Source: an uncultured Gemmiger sp. (GTDB lineage: Bacteria > Bacillota > Clostridia > Oscillospirales > Ruminococcaceae). From it: a stretch of 47,429 bases of DNA. Position numbers and translations under genes: made by a program. A model generated the notes under the pieces. The model searched no databases, was not told where the DNA came from, and saw only the letters and a program-made list of their open reading frames with translations. The stretch is from contig CANRCB010000013.1 in NCBI GenBank assembly GCA_947629015.1, forward strand, positions 1-47,429, given 5' to 3'. This document shows, piece by piece, positions 34,212-43,361 of this stretch; the first letter of the stretch is position 1; every line of letters starts with the position of its first letter.

Positions 34212-35027
34212 TTAATACGTTTCGATGGCGATGCGCTCCACCGGGCCGCCGGCGTATTCGCCCAAAAACATCGTTTCCAGCGCGGCAAAGTCCTCCGGCG
34301 TATCGCTCACATAATAGTGGGCGGTGCCGGCGTGCGCGCCGCCGCGCAGCAGCCCGCGCGCACCCAGCATCTCGGCGGCGGCCACGGCGGTCATCTGCCC
34401 CACGTCGATGAGCGTGACGCCTTCGCCCATGAACGCCGCGATGGCGGGCCGCAAAAGGGGATAGTGCGTGCAGCCCAGGATCAGCGTGTCCACCCCGGCG
34501 GCGCGCACCCCGGCAAGGTACCGCTCCACCACCAGCGCGGCCACGGGGTCGCCCTCTTCGATAAAGCCGTTCTCCACCAGCGGCACGAACAGCGGGCAGG
34601 CTTTGGCGGTGATGGCGATGCCGGGCCGCAGCGCGCGCAGGGCTTTCTCATAGCTGCCGCTGCGCACGGTGGCCGCCGTGCCGATGACCCCCACCTTGCC
34701 GCTTTTGGTGGCGGCGGCGGCGCAGCGGGCGGCCGTCTCCACCACGCCGGTATAGGGCACCGGCAGCGCCGCGGCTTCCTCGGCCGGGTAGGTGGAGCTG
34801 ACGGTGCCGCAGGCCGCCACGATGCACTTGACGCCCTTGGAGAGCAAAAACCGGATATCCTGCCGCGCGTATTGCAGGATGATGTCCCGCCCGCGCGGGC
34901 CGTAGGGCACGCGGCCGGTATCGCCGAAATAGACGATGTCCTCGCCTGGCAGCATGCGCCGCAGCTGGCGCACGGCGGTCAGCCCCCCCAGGCCGGAATC
35001 AAACACCCCGATGGGCCGTGTATCCAT
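34212..35027 (-). CDS. murI: Glutamate racemase
   Basis: Makes D-glutamate for peptidoglycan. A 271-residue protein with D10/S11 (FDSGLGGLT), first catalytic Cys C73 and second C186 with H188 (GCTHYP). The first Cys lies in AACGTVSST, where the usual motif is ACNTAS; the Asn is replaced by Gly but the Cys and Thr remain. The ATG at 35027 follows AAAGGAG and shares one base with the ddl stop. The frame upstream of 35027 belongs to ddl on another frame. Confidence 0.93.
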   Translation of the reverse strand: MDTRPIGVFDSGLGGLTAVRQLRRMLPGEDIVYFGDTGRVPYGPRGRDIILQYARQDIRFLLSKGVKCIVAACGTVSSTYPAEEAAALPVPYTGVVETAARCAAAATKSGKVGVIGTAATVRSGSYEKALRALRPGIAITAKACPLFVPLVENGFIEEGDPVAALVVERYLAGVRAAGVDTLILGCTHYPLLRPAIAAFMGEGVTLIDVGQMTAVAAAEMLGARGLLRGGAHAGTAHYYVSDTPEDFAALETMFLGEYAGGPVERIAIETY

Positions 35028-36139
35028 CAGTAGGCTCCTTTCCGTTTGCTGAGCGCCAGCCCGATGAGCCGGTCCACCAGGGCGGGGAAGGAAAGCCCCG
35101 CCGCCTCCATCAGCTTGGGGTACATGCTGATGGAGGTAAAGCCCGGCATGGTGTTGAGCTCGTTGCACAGCACGCGGCCGGTATCCTTTTCCACAAAAAA
35201 GTCACACCGGGCAAGGCCCGTGCAGCCCAGCGCTGTGTAGGCGTGGATGGCGGCGGCCCGCACCTCGTCCAGCTTCTGGGGCGAAAGCCGCGCCGGTATC
35301 ACCGTCTGTGAGACGCCGTTTTTGTATTTGTCGTCATAGGTATAAAAGGTATCGCCGGCCAGGATCTCGCCGGGGCGGGTGGCGCTCACCGTCAGGGGCG
35401 CGTCGGGGTTGCCGATGGCCGCGCACTCCACCTCCTGCCCGGTGACGGCCTCCTCGAACACCAGCTTGTCGTCCTCTTTTAAAGCAAGGACGATGGCGCG
35501 CTTGAGCGCCGCGCGGTCCCCGGCCCGGCTCACGCCAACGCTGGAGCCGGCGTTGGCCGGCTTGACGAACACAGGGTAGCCCAGCCGGTTCTCCACCCGG
35601 TCACACAGGGCGTCGGGCTGGTCCTCCGCCTCGGTGCGCACGGCCCAGCACCAGCGGCAGTGGGGCACACCGGCGGCGTCCATCAGGGTGTTGGCCACGG
35701 CCTTGTCCATGCACACGGCGCTGCCCAGCACGCCGCACCCCACATAGGGGATGCCCCCCAGCTCAAACAGGCCCTGGATGGTGCCGTCCTCGCCGTTTTT
35801 GCCGTGCAGGATGGGCACCGCCACATCCACCGGCAGCAGCGTCACGGCGCCGCCCTCGCGCAGCAAAAGGCCGTGGTCGCCGCGGTCGGGGCTGGGCGTG
35901 CAGGGGGCGTTGGCGGCGTCCTGTTCCCAGGCGCCGCTCTCCACCGCCTCGGGCGCGGCAAAGGTGCGCAGCCAGCGCCCGGCCTTGGTGATGCCGACGG
36001 CCGTCACCTCGTATTTTTCCGCGCAGGGCCGCGCGCGCAGCGCGCGCAGCCACGCGGCGGCGGAAACGCAGCTGATCTCATGCTCGCTGGAAACGCCGCC
36101 GAAAAACAAAGCGACACGCGTCTTCCCCGGTACCGGCAT
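35027..36139 (-). CDS. ddl: D-alanine--D-alanine ligase
   Basis: ATP-grasp ligase making the D-Ala-D-Ala dipeptide of peptidoglycan. A 370-residue protein with the N-terminal FFGGVSSEHEISCVSA (E20), HGKNGEDGTIQG (112-123), the ATP-grasp segment YPVFVKPANAGSSVGVS, the omega-loop YDDKYKNG and C-terminal LCNELNTMPGFT. HGKNGEDG also occurs in VanG-type D-Ala-D-Ser ligases, but there are no van regulators or vanT/vanXY here and murI is the partner, so a housekeeping role is preferred. The ATG at 36139 has GGAAAGG upstream; a GTG at 36160 has no good SD. It heads the leftward cell-wall/tRNA unit. Confidence 0.93.
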   Translation of the reverse strand: MPVPGKTRVALFFGGVSSEHEISCVSAAAWLRALRARPCAEKYEVTAVGITKAGRWLRTFAAPEAVESGAWEQDAANAPCTPSPDRGDHGLLLREGGAVTLLPVDVAVPILHGKNGEDGTIQGLFELGGIPYVGCGVLGSAVCMDKAVANTLMDAAGVPHCRWCWAVRTEAEDQPDALCDRVENRLGYPVFVKPANAGSSVGVSRAGDRAALKRAIVLALKEDDKLVFEEAVTGQEVECAAIGNPDAPLTVSATRPGEILAGDTFYTYDDKYKNGVSQTVIPARLSPQKLDEVRAAAIHAYTALGCTGLARCDFFVEKDTGRVLCNELNTMPGFTSISMYPKLMEAAGLSFPALVDRLIGLALSKRKGAY

Positions 36140-36250
36140 AAAATGACCGACCTTTCCCACAATAACTCAGTATCCTAATAATAGCATATTCGCCGTGGGC
36201 TGGCTATAGCCCGGCGGGAAAAATTTTCCGCGCCGGGGCCCCGGCGCCCC

Positions 36251-36279
36251 TTGACAAGCGCCGCCGCGTATGCTAAGAT
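36251..36279 (+). promoter_or_regulatory. Sigma-A promoter for infC operon
   Basis: Perfect TTGACA (36251-36256), 17-bp spacer, TAAGAT (36274-36279). It gives a leader of about 175 nt rich in hairpins, including CATACGC/GCGTATG near 36355-36393 and GCGGCA-TACG-TGCCGC near 36305-36321. Confidence 0.75.
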
Positions 36280-36396
36280 AAGGGCCGTAAAAAAAGCAGC
36301 AGCGCGGCATACGTGCCGCCAGCTCACCTTGCGGGCCGGCTTTGGCCCCGGGTCATACGCAGAACGCACCCCCGCCGGGCGGTGCGCGTATGGTTG

Positions 36397-36425
36397 GCGG
36401 CTGCTGTGTTTGCGGCCGCTTTTGT
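36397..36425 (+). promoter_or_regulatory. Terminator-like element in infC leader
   Basis: GCGGC (36397-36401) pairs with GCCGC (36415-36419), followed by TTTTGT. With the upstream hairpins it could form an attenuator. infC-rpmI-rplT leaders in Bacillota are known to be attenuated by L20; whether this is the L20 type is not shown. Confidence 0.4.
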
Positions 36426-36462
36426 CTGTCCACCGCAAAACTTTGGATGGGGGTGTATCACA

Positions 36463-36993
36463 ATCGCCAGCAGCAACAACGCAAAGGAACTGGAGATCAA
36501 TGAGCGTATCCGCGATAAGGAGATCCGCCTTGTGGGTGCCGACGGCCAGCAGATGGGCATCATGAGCCCGCGCGACGCTTTGCGCATGGCCATGGAGCAG
36601 GAGCTGGACCTTGTCAAGGTGGCGCCGCAGGCCAAACCGCCGGTGTGCAAGATCCTTGACTACGGCAAATACCGCTTTGAGATGCAAAAGCGCGAAAAAG
36701 AAGCGCGCAAGAACCAGAAGACCGTCGAACTCAAGGAGATACGGCTCTCGCTCAACATTGATACCAACGATTTCAACACCAAGGTCAACCAGGCTGCCAA
36801 ATTTTTGCAGCAGGGGCACAAGATCAAGGTATCCATCCGGTTCCGCGGGCGTGAGATGGCGCACACCAGCCTGGGCCTCGACGTGGAAAAGCGTTTTGCC
36901 GAAACCCTTGCCGGCAAGGCTGTTATCGACAAGCAGCCCAAGCTGGAGGGGCGCAGCATGATGATGTTCCTGTCCCCCGCACCCACCAAGTAA
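36463..36993 (+). CDS. infC: Translation initiation factor IF-3 (AUC start)
   Basis: IF-3 binds the 30S subunit and controls start-codon fidelity. A 176-residue protein with the N-terminal domain ([24 protein letters not shown]), the lysine-rich linker ([15 protein letters not shown]) and the C-terminal domain ([13 protein letters not shown]). No ATG/GTG/TTG fits. GGATGGGGG (36445-36453) is a strong SD, and the codon at proper spacing that gives normal protein length is ATC at 36463. Non-canonical AUU/AUC starts are a known feature of infC and allow IF-3 to repress itself. Confidence 0.93.
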   Translation: MASSNNAKELEINERIRDKEIRLVGADGQQMGIMSPRDALRMAMEQELDLVKVAPQAKPPVCKILDYGKYRFEMQKREKEARKNQKTVELKEIRLSLNIDTNDFNTKVNQAAKFLQQGHKIKVSIRFRGREMAHTSLGLDVEKRFAETLAGKAVIDKQPKLEGRSMMMFLSPAPTK

Positions 36994-37018
36994 AACTGAT
37001 TTTGGGAGGAAACACAAA

Positions 37019-37225
37019 ATGGCTAAGATGAAACTCAAGACCCTGTCGGGCGCAAAAAAGCGCTTTAAGATGACGGCCAGCGGCAAGATCAAGCGCAACG
37101 CGACCAAGCGCCGCCACATCCTGACCAAAAAGACCACCAAACTCTCCCGCGGGCTGCGTATGCCGCACTATGTCGACGAGACCAACGCCGCCACCGTGCG
37201 CAAGATGATGCCCTACGGCGGCTGA
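37019..37225 (+). CDS. rpmI: 50S ribosomal protein L35
   Basis: A 68-residue basic ribosomal protein beginning [17 protein letters not shown] with the typical [17 protein letters not shown] core. Normal length is about 64-66. GGAGG lies upstream. Second gene of the infC-rpmI-rplT operon, 25 bp after infC. Confidence 0.98.
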   Translation: MAKMKLKTLSGAKKRFKMTASGKIKRNATKRRHILTKKTTKLSRGLRMPHYVDETNAATVRKMMPYGG

Positions 37226-37280
37226 GCCGAGGCTTTTGGCCGGTACAATTTATGTGACTGTGTAAAGGAGATAAAACACC

Positions 37281-37631
37281 ATGGCTCGTATCAAAGGCGC
37301 TACCATGACGCACAAGCGTCGCGCAAAGACCCTCAAGCTGGCAAAAGGCTACTACGGCTCCAAGAGCAAGCATTTCCGCATGGCCAAGCAGGCCGTGATG
37401 AAGAGCGGCAACTACGCCTTCGCCGGCCGCAAGATGAAAAAGCGCGATTTCCGCAGCCTGTGGATCACCCGCATCAACAACGCGGCGCGCGCGCAGGGCA
37501 TGAACTACTCCACCCTGATGAACGGCCTCAAGAAGGCAGGCATCGAGCTCAACCGCAAGATGCTCAGCGAGATGGCCATCCACGACCCCGCCAGCTTCAA
37601 CGCGCTGGTCGCAAAGGTCAAAAAAGCCTGA
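37281..37631 (+). CDS. rplT: 50S ribosomal protein L20
   Basis: A 116-residue ribosomal protein with the full L20 pattern: [20 protein letters not shown], then [20 protein letters not shown] and [17 protein letters not shown]. It binds 23S rRNA early in assembly, and in Bacillota it also represses its own operon by binding the leader. AAAGGAG precedes the ATG. Confidence 0.98.
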   Translation: MARIKGATMTHKRRAKTLKLAKGYYGSKSKHFRMAKQAVMKSGNYAFAGRKMKKRDFRSLWITRINNAARAQGMNYSTLMNGLKKAGIELNRKMLSEMAIHDPASFNALVAKVKKA

Positions 37632-37641
37632 TTTGCTCACC

Positions 37642-37680
37642 TGTGACGCCCGCGCGTGTGCGCGTGCGTCACATTTGTTT
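37642..37680 (+). terminator. Terminator after rplT
   Basis: TGTGACGC (37642-37649) pairs with GCGTCACA (37666-37673), with further CG pairing inside, then TTTGTTT. It separates the ribosomal operon from the methyltransferase gene. Confidence 0.7.
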
Positions 37681-37691
37681 GGGGTGCCTCC

Positions 37692-38498
37692 ATGCAGACC
37701 ATCACCAGCCGCGACAATGCCGCCGTCAAAAATGCCTGCCGCCTGCGGGACGATGAACGCGCCCGCGCCGCCGCTGGCCTGTTTTTTGCCGAGGGGCCCA
37801 AGCTCTGCCTGGAGCTGGCCCGCGGCTGCCGTTTGCATACCCTGTTTGCCACCGAGGCGGCGCTCGCGCGCACGCCGGCGCTGGCCGCCTTTGCCGATGT
37901 GACGGCCCTTGTGGCGCCGCACGTGGCCGAAAAGCTCGCCGGCACGGCCAGCACCCAGCAGGTGTTCGCGCTGTTCGCAGCGCCGGCGCCCGCGCCGGGC
38001 CTGCTGCAAACGGCCGGGCGCATCCTGGCGCTCGACGCCGTGCAGGACCCCGGCAACGTCGGCACGCTGCTGCGCAGCGCCGCCGCCTTCGGGTTTGAGC
38101 TCGCGCTGCTCGGCCCCGGGTGCGCGGCACCCTTTGCCCCCAAGACGCTGCGCGCCGGCATGGGCGCGGCGGGGCAGCTGCCGGTGCTCTGCGTGGAGGA
38201 CCTGCCCGCCGCATTGGCGGGCCTGCGGGGCCGGGGCGTTGCCTGCCTGGCCGCGGCGCTGTACGGCGCAAAGCCGCTGGGCGGTGTGCCGCGGCATTTC
38301 CCCGGCGGGGTGTGCGTGGCCATCGGCAGCGAGGGGCGCGGCCTCTCGCGGGCGGTGGCGGATGCCTGTACCGCCGCCGTGCGCATCCCGATGACGGACA
38401 GGGTCGAAAGCCTCAACGCCGGGGCCGCCGGCAGCGTGCTGCTGTGGCATTTCCGCGCCCCGGAGCTGCGCCTGCAAGGGGAGGAAAGCGATGGATAG
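37692..38498 (+). CDS. TrmH/SpoU-family RNA 2'-O-methyltransferase
   Basis: A 268-residue SPOUT-class methyltransferase, probably acting on 23S rRNA (RlmB-like) or tRNA. N-terminal substrate-binding region (TITSRDNAAVKNACRL...LFFAEGPKL) and C-terminal SpoU domain with its three motifs: DPGNVGTLLRSAAAFG, AIGSEGRGLS, and IPMTDRVESLNAGAAGSVLLW. The ATG at 37692 is preceded by only weak SD (TTGGGGTG). The target nucleotide cannot be told. It overlaps dprA by 8 bp. rRNA methyltransferases of this type next to rplT are common in Clostridia. Confidence 0.88.
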   Translation: MQTITSRDNAAVKNACRLRDDERARAAAGLFFAEGPKLCLELARGCRLHTLFATEAALARTPALAAFADVTALVAPHVAEKLAGTASTQQVFALFAAPAPAPGLLQTAGRILALDAVQDPGNVGTLLRSAAAFGFELALLGPGCAAPFAPKTLRAGMGAAGQLPVLCVEDLPAALAGLRGRGVACLAAALYGAKPLGGVPRHFPGGVCVAIGSEGRGLSRAVADACTAAVRIPMTDRVESLNAGAAGSVLLWHFRAPELRLQGEESDG

Positions 38499-39594
38499 CG
38501 CCCTGTATTGGGTCTGGCTGGCCGATGCGCTGGGCTCCGGCTGCGCGCAGGCCGGGCAGCTTTTGGCCGATTGGCCCGACCCGCGCGCTTTGTATGAGGC
38601 TGTCTGCGCCGGCAAAGCCCTGCCGGGCTACCTTACCCGCCGCGCCGTGGAGGCCCTGCTCGCCACCGGCCCGGCGGACTACGCCCCCCGCCTGGAACGC
38701 TGCCGCCGCGCCGGCATCGCCGTCCTCACCCCCGAGGATCCTGACTACCCCGCCCGCTTCGCCCCCCTGCCCGACCGCCCGCTCGCGCTGTACGCCACCG
38801 GCGATACCCGCTGCCTCAACGGCGGGCGCTACGTCGGCATGGTGGGCACGCGGCGGCCCACGCAGTACGGCAAGCAGGCGTGCCATGACCTTTCGCTCGC
38901 GCTCGCGCAGCAGGGCGTGGTCATTGTCAGCGGCCTGGCCGACGGGCTGGACAGCGAGGGCCACCGCGCCGCCGTCGAGGCGGGCACCGCCACCGTGGCC
39001 TTCCTGGGCACCCCCATCGACACCACCTATCCCGCCGCCAACGCCGCGCTGCGCCGCGATATCGAGCGTTTGGGCGGCTGCGTGGTGAGCGAGTACCCGC
39101 CCGGCTTTGACAAAAAGCAGACGGCCACCTTTTTGGCGCGCAACCGCCTCATCGCCGCATTGGGCGAGGCGCTGTGCGTGGCCGAGGCCCGGCAGAAAAG
39201 CGGCACGCTCAACACCGTGGCCCACGCGCGGCGGTACGGCCGCCCCGTGCTGGCGGTGCCCGGCAGCATCTACAGCCAGAACAGCGCCGGCACCAACGCC
39301 CTGCTCAAGGCGGGACGCGCCGCCATGCTCACCGCCGCGGCGGACGTGCTGGCCGTGCTGGGCATGGAAAAGCGGGACGCCGCCGCCCCCGCGCAGCGGC
39401 CCGGCCCCGATACCGGCGCCCTGACCGCCCCGGCCCAAACGGTGCTGGCGGCGCTGGACCAGACCCCGCGCCCCGTCGATGACATCGTGCGGCGCTGCGG
39501 CCTGCCCGCGGGCACCGTGCTGGCGGCGCTGCTGGAGCTGGAGCTTTCCGGCGCCGCGCAAAGCTGGCCCGGCCAGCGGTATACCGCGGTGTGA
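38491..39594 (+). CDS. dprA: DNA processing protein A
   Basis: DprA loads RecA on incoming single-stranded DNA in natural transformation, and is conserved in many non-competent bacteria. A 367-residue protein: an N-terminal helical region, the Rossmann core (YVGMVGTRRPTQYGKQACHDL, VIVSGLADGLDSEGH, TATVAFLGTPIDTTYPAAN, FLARNRLIAALGEALCVAEA, SGTLNTVAHARRYGRPVLAVPG), and a C-terminal winged-helix (about 310-365). SD GGGGAGGAAAG lies in the preceding gene. The usual order dprA-topA-trmFO follows. Confidence 0.94.
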   Translation: MDSALYWVWLADALGSGCAQAGQLLADWPDPRALYEAVCAGKALPGYLTRRAVEALLATGPADYAPRLERCRRAGIAVLTPEDPDYPARFAPLPDRPLALYATGDTRCLNGGRYVGMVGTRRPTQYGKQACHDLSLALAQQGVVIVSGLADGLDSEGHRAAVEAGTATVAFLGTPIDTTYPAANAALRRDIERLGGCVVSEYPPGFDKKQTATFLARNRLIAALGEALCVAEARQKSGTLNTVAHARRYGRPVLAVPGSIYSQNSAGTNALLKAGRAAMLTAAADVLAVLGMEKRDAAAPAQRPGPDTGALTAPAQTVLAALDQTPRPVDDIVRRCGLPAGTVLAALLELELSGAAQSWPGQRYTAV

Positions 39595-39598
39595 ACGC

Positions 39599-39890
39599 GA
39601 TAAAAGATAAGCAGCAAAGAGAAAGTGGAGTTTGGAAAGTGAAAAGTGGAGAGAATGGTATTTTCAATCGTGCCGCGCAGCGGCACACCAAAATTCCACT
39701 TTCCACTCTCCACTTTCAAGATTTCAAAGCGCAGCGGCACACCAAAATCTCTTCTCTTTTCACTCTTCTCTCTTCTCTGCTCCTGTCCGCCTGCGGGGCG
39801 TCGGGGACGCCGCCCCCTACGGCTTTACCGGGAACGCCGCGCAATTTCTTCTCTTTTCTCTCTTCACTCTTCTCTGCAAAACGCCCGCGC
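39599..39890. repeat. Polypurine/polypyrimidine repeat element, copy B
   Basis: The 333-bp gap between dprA and topA is mostly repeat. A purine tract (GAAAGTGGAG type, about 39618-39653) is followed by GCGCAGCGGCACACCAAAAT at 39675-39694 and a pyrimidine tract (CCACTTTCCACTCTCC type, 39695-39718) that is nearly complementary to the purine tract. The same 20-mer recurs exactly at 39729-39748, followed by another CTTCTCTTTTCACTC tract. A third pyrimidine tract lies at about 39844-39878. Related to the element at 18361-18559. No gene or clear promoter is seen. Confidence 0.75.
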
Positions 39891-39927
39891 CCTTTATTTT
39901 ATGAAAAACCGAGGAGAACCTTACCAC

Positions 39928-42024
39928 ATGCCAACACTTCTCATCGTCGAATCCCCCGCCAAGGCCAAGACCATCGGCAAATACCTCGGCCGCGGCTACA
40001 AAGTCACCGCCAGCATGGGCCATGTGCGGGACCTGCCGGCCTCCAGCCTCGGCATTGATATCGAGCACGGCTACCAGCCCAAATATGTGACCATCAAGGG
40101 CAAGCAAAAGCTGGTCAAGGAGCTCAAGGAGGCCGCCCAAAAGGCGGACGGCGTGCTCCTCGCCACCGACCCGGACCGCGAGGGCGAGGCCATCAGCTGG
40201 CACCTCGCGCAGCTGTTGGGGCTGGATCCCGCCGCGCCCAACCGCGTCACCTTTGACGAGATCACCAAAAAAGGCGTGCAGGAGGGCATGGCCCACCCCC
40301 GCGCCATCGATATCGACCTGTTCAACGCCCAGCAGGCCCGGCGGGAGCTGGACCGCCTTGTGGGCTACAAGCTCAGCCCGTTTTTGTGGCGCAAGGTGCG
40401 CCGCGGGCTTTCGGCGGGCCGGGTGCAGAGCGTGGCCGTGCGCATCATCCGGGACCGCGAGCTGGAGGTGGAGCATTTCCGCCCCGAGGAATACTGGAAC
40501 CTGGACGCGCTGCTCGCCCCCAAGGGCGGCAAAAAGGCCGATGCCTTCACGGCGCGCCTTGCCGCCGACGCCGCGGGCAAAAAGCTCACCGTGCGGGACG
40601 GCGCCACCGCTGAGAAGATCAAAAAGGAACTGGACAACGCCGTCTACACCGTTTTGAAGGTGGAGACCGGCCGCCGCCGCCGTTCCCCGGCGCCGCCCTT
40701 CATCACCTCCACCTTGCAGCAGGAGGCCAGCCGCCGTTTCGGCTTTTCGGCCGCCCGCACCATGCGCGCCGCCCAGACGCTGTACGAGGGCGTCGAGATC
40801 GCGGGGCAGGGCGCCGTGGGCCTCATCACCTATATGCGTACCGACTCTCTGCGTGTGTCGGAGGAGGCCGTCGCCGAGGCAAAGCGCTACATCGCCGGGC
40901 GCTGGGGCGAGGGATATGTCTGCAAGGCCCGGCGCCAGTGGAAAAGCCGCTCCGCCACCGCCGCGCAGGACGCGCACGAGGCCATCCGCCCCTCCATCCC
41001 GTCGCTGACGCCGGACGAGGTCGAAAAAAGCATATCGGGCGATACGGCGCGCCTGTACCGCCTGATCTGGAGCCGGTTCATGGCCAGCCAGATGGCCGAC
41101 AGCCAGCTGGATACCGTCGCGGCCGACATCGGCGCCGCCGGCTACCGGTTCCGCGCCAGCGGGTTCCGCGTCGCGTTCGACGGCTTCACCGCCCTGTATG
41201 AGGAAGCCACCGACGAAAAGCAGAAAAAGGAGACCGCCCTCCCCCCGCTGGCCCCGGGGCAGGTGCTCGACCTCAAAAAATTGACGGCGGAGCAAAAATT
41301 CACCCAGCCGCCGCCGCTCTATACCGAGGCCACCCTCATCCACGCGCTGGAGGAGAACGGCATCGGCCGCCCCTCCACCTACGCGCCGACCATCTCCACC
41401 ATCATCGACCGCGGCTACGTTGAGCGGGAGCAGAAAAAGCTCCGCACCACGCCGCTGGGGCAGGCCGTCAACGAGGTGATGCTCACACAGTTCCCCGACA
41501 TCGTCGACGTGACCTTCAGCGCCGACATGGAGAAAAAGCTCGATGTCGTGGAGAACGGCGAGGCGGACTGGGTCACCACCGTGGACGGGTTCTACCGCGG
41601 GCTGGCCCAAAGCCTGGAAAAGGCCGAGGAAAATATGAAGGATCAGCGCGTCAAGGTGGCCGATATCCCCACCGACGAGATCTGCCCGCAGTGCGGCAAG
41701 CCAATGGTCATCAAAAGCGGCCGGTACGGCAAATTCGTCGCGTGCAGCGGGTTCCCGGCCTGCCGCAACTCCCACCCGCTCGTCAAGGATACCGGCGGCA
41801 AATGCCCGCAGTGCGGCGGCAAAATGCTGCTGCGCAAAAGCGCCAAGGGCCGCGTGTACTACGGCTGCGGCAGCTACCCGGACTGCAAGTTCATGACCTG
41901 GGACGAGCCCACCCCCGAACCCTGCCCCCAGTGCGGCGGCACGCTGTTCAAGCGGCGCGGCGCGCTCGTCTGCCTGAAAGAGGGCTGCGGCTTCACCAAA
42001 CCGCTGGAGAAAAAACAGGGATGA
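39928..42024 (+). CDS. topA: DNA topoisomerase I
   Basis: Type IA topoisomerase relaxing negative supercoils. A 698-residue protein with the TOPRIM domain (LLIVESPAKAKTIGKYLG, LATDPDREGEAISWHL), the active-site tyrosine Y302 in GLITYMRTDS, and three C-terminal C4 zinc ribbons (CPQCGKPMV..., CPQCGGKMLL..., CPQCGGTLF...). The ATG at 39928 has GAGGAGAA about 10 nt upstream; an ATG at 39901 precedes that SD. The stop overlaps trmFO (ATGA). Confidence 0.97.
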   Translation: MPTLLIVESPAKAKTIGKYLGRGYKVTASMGHVRDLPASSLGIDIEHGYQPKYVTIKGKQKLVKELKEAAQKADGVLLATDPDREGEAISWHLAQLLGLDPAAPNRVTFDEITKKGVQEGMAHPRAIDIDLFNAQQARRELDRLVGYKLSPFLWRKVRRGLSAGRVQSVAVRIIRDRELEVEHFRPEEYWNLDALLAPKGGKKADAFTARLAADAAGKKLTVRDGATAEKIKKELDNAVYTVLKVETGRRRRSPAPPFITSTLQQEASRRFGFSAARTMRAAQTLYEGVEIAGQGAVGLITYMRTDSLRVSEEAVAEAKRYIAGRWGEGYVCKARRQWKSRSATAAQDAHEAIRPSIPSLTPDEVEKSISGDTARLYRLIWSRFMASQMADSQLDTVAADIGAAGYRFRASGFRVAFDGFTALYEEATDEKQKKETALPPLAPGQVLDLKKLTAEQKFTQPPPLYTEATLIHALEENGIGRPSTYAPTISTIIDRGYVEREQKKLRTTPLGQAVNEVMLTQFPDIVDVTFSADMEKKLDVVENGEADWVTTVDGFYRGLAQSLEKAEENMKDQRVKVADIPTDEICPQCGKPMVIKSGRYGKFVACSGFPACRNSHPLVKDTGGKCPQCGGKMLLRKSAKGRVYYGCGSYPDCKFMTWDEPTPEPCPQCGGTLFKRRGALVCLKEGCGFTKPLEKKQG

Positions 42025-43328
42025 ACCGCGTGACCGTATACGGCGCCGGCCTCGCCGGGTGCGAGGCCGCGCTCTGGCTGGCTGACCGCGGCGCGGCGGT
42101 GGAGCTGTGGGAGCAGAAGCCCCAAAAATTCTCCCCCGCGCACAAAAGCCCCGCCCTGGCCGAGCTCGTCTGCTCCAATTCCTTAAAGGCCGAGCGGCTG
42201 GATTCCGCCTCCGGCCTGCTCAAGGCCGAGATGCGCCTTCTGGGCAGCCACCTGCTGCCGGCGGCCGGGGCGGCCCGCGTGGCCGCGGGCGGCGCGCTCG
42301 CCGTCGACCGCGATGTGTTTTCCGCCGCCGTCACGGCCATGGTGGAAGGCCACCCCAACATCACCCTGCGCCGTGAGGAGGCAACGCGGATAGACGATAC
42401 GGCGCCGGTCCTCATCGCCACCGGGCCGCTGACCGAGGGCCCGATGGCGGATGCCATCGCCGCGCGCACCGGGGATGCCCGCCTGCATTTTTACGATGCC
42501 GTCGCCCCCATCGTCACCGCCGAAAGCCTGGACGGCAGCCGGGTGTTCGCCGCCAGCCGCTACGGCCGCGGCGAGGCCGACTACCTCAACTGCCCGTTCA
42601 ACAAGGCGGAGTATGAGGCGTTCCACGCCGCCCTTGTGGGGGCCGAGCGCGCGCCGCTGCACGCCGCCGACGCGCTGAAGGTGTACGAGGGCTGCATGCC
42701 CATCGAGGTCATGGCCGCCCGCGGGGCGGACACCATCCGCTTCGGCCCGCTGCGCCCCGTCGGCCTTAAGGACCCCGCCACCGGCCACCGCCCCTGGGCC
42801 AACGTGCAGCTGCGCGCCGAGAACGCCGAAAAGACGCTGTACAACCTCGTCGGCTTCCAGACCAACCTCAAATGGGGCGAGCAGAAGCGCGTGTTCCGCA
42901 TGATACCGGGCCTGCAAAACGCCGAGTTCGCGCGCTACGGCGTCATGCACCGCAACACGTTTTTGAACAGCCCTGTGCTGCTCACCCCGCAGCTGTGCCT
43001 GAAAACGCACCCCAACGTCTTTTTTGCCGGCCAGATTACCGGCTTTGAAGGGTACATGGAATCCGCGGCCAGCGGGCTGCTGGCCGCGCGCCAGATCCTG
43101 GCGCGGGTGCAGGGCAAAACGCTGCCGCCCCCGCCGCCCGAGACGATGTGCGGCGCCCTGCTCGCCTACATCACCGCCCCCAACCGGGATTTCCAGCCCA
43201 TGGGGGCCAATATGGGCATTTTGCCCCACACGCCGGAACAGCAGGCCCTGCGCGACAAGCGCGCGCGCAGCCAAAGCCTGGCCGAGGCTGCCCTTGCCGC
43301 CATGCGGCCGTGGGCCGCGCTGCTGTGA
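42021..43328 (+). CDS. trmFO: Methylenetetrahydrofolate-tRNA (uracil-5-)-methyltransferase
   Basis: Folate- and FAD-dependent enzyme making ribothymidine 54 in tRNA. A 435-residue protein with the N-terminal FAD-binding VYGAGLAGCEAA (7-18), KSPALAELVCSNSLKAE, GPLTEGPMADAI, YLNCPFNKAEYEAF and RPWANVQLR, all typical of TrmFO (not MnmG). Translation is coupled to topA by a 4-bp overlap; topA-trmFO adjacency is standard in Bacillota. Confidence 0.96.
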   Translation: MNRVTVYGAGLAGCEAALWLADRGAAVELWEQKPQKFSPAHKSPALAELVCSNSLKAERLDSASGLLKAEMRLLGSHLLPAAGAARVAAGGALAVDRDVFSAAVTAMVEGHPNITLRREEATRIDDTAPVLIATGPLTEGPMADAIAARTGDARLHFYDAVAPIVTAESLDGSRVFAASRYGRGEADYLNCPFNKAEYEAFHAALVGAERAPLHAADALKVYEGCMPIEVMAARGADTIRFGPLRPVGLKDPATGHRPWANVQLRAENAEKTLYNLVGFQTNLKWGEQKRVFRMIPGLQNAEFARYGVMHRNTFLNSPVLLTPQLCLKTHPNVFFAGQITGFEGYMESAASGLLAARQILARVQGKTLPPPPPETMCGALLAYITAPNRDFQPMGANMGILPHTPEQQALRDKRARSQSLAEAALAAMRPWAALL

Positions 43329-43361
43329 CAATAAAAAGGGAAAGAGAATGAGGTGTTCGCG

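Noticed and set aside
35027..36139. VanG/VanC-type resistance ligase
   Set aside because: HGKNGEDG is shared with some Van ligases, but there are no van partner genes and it is coupled to murI, so housekeeping Ddl is more likely.
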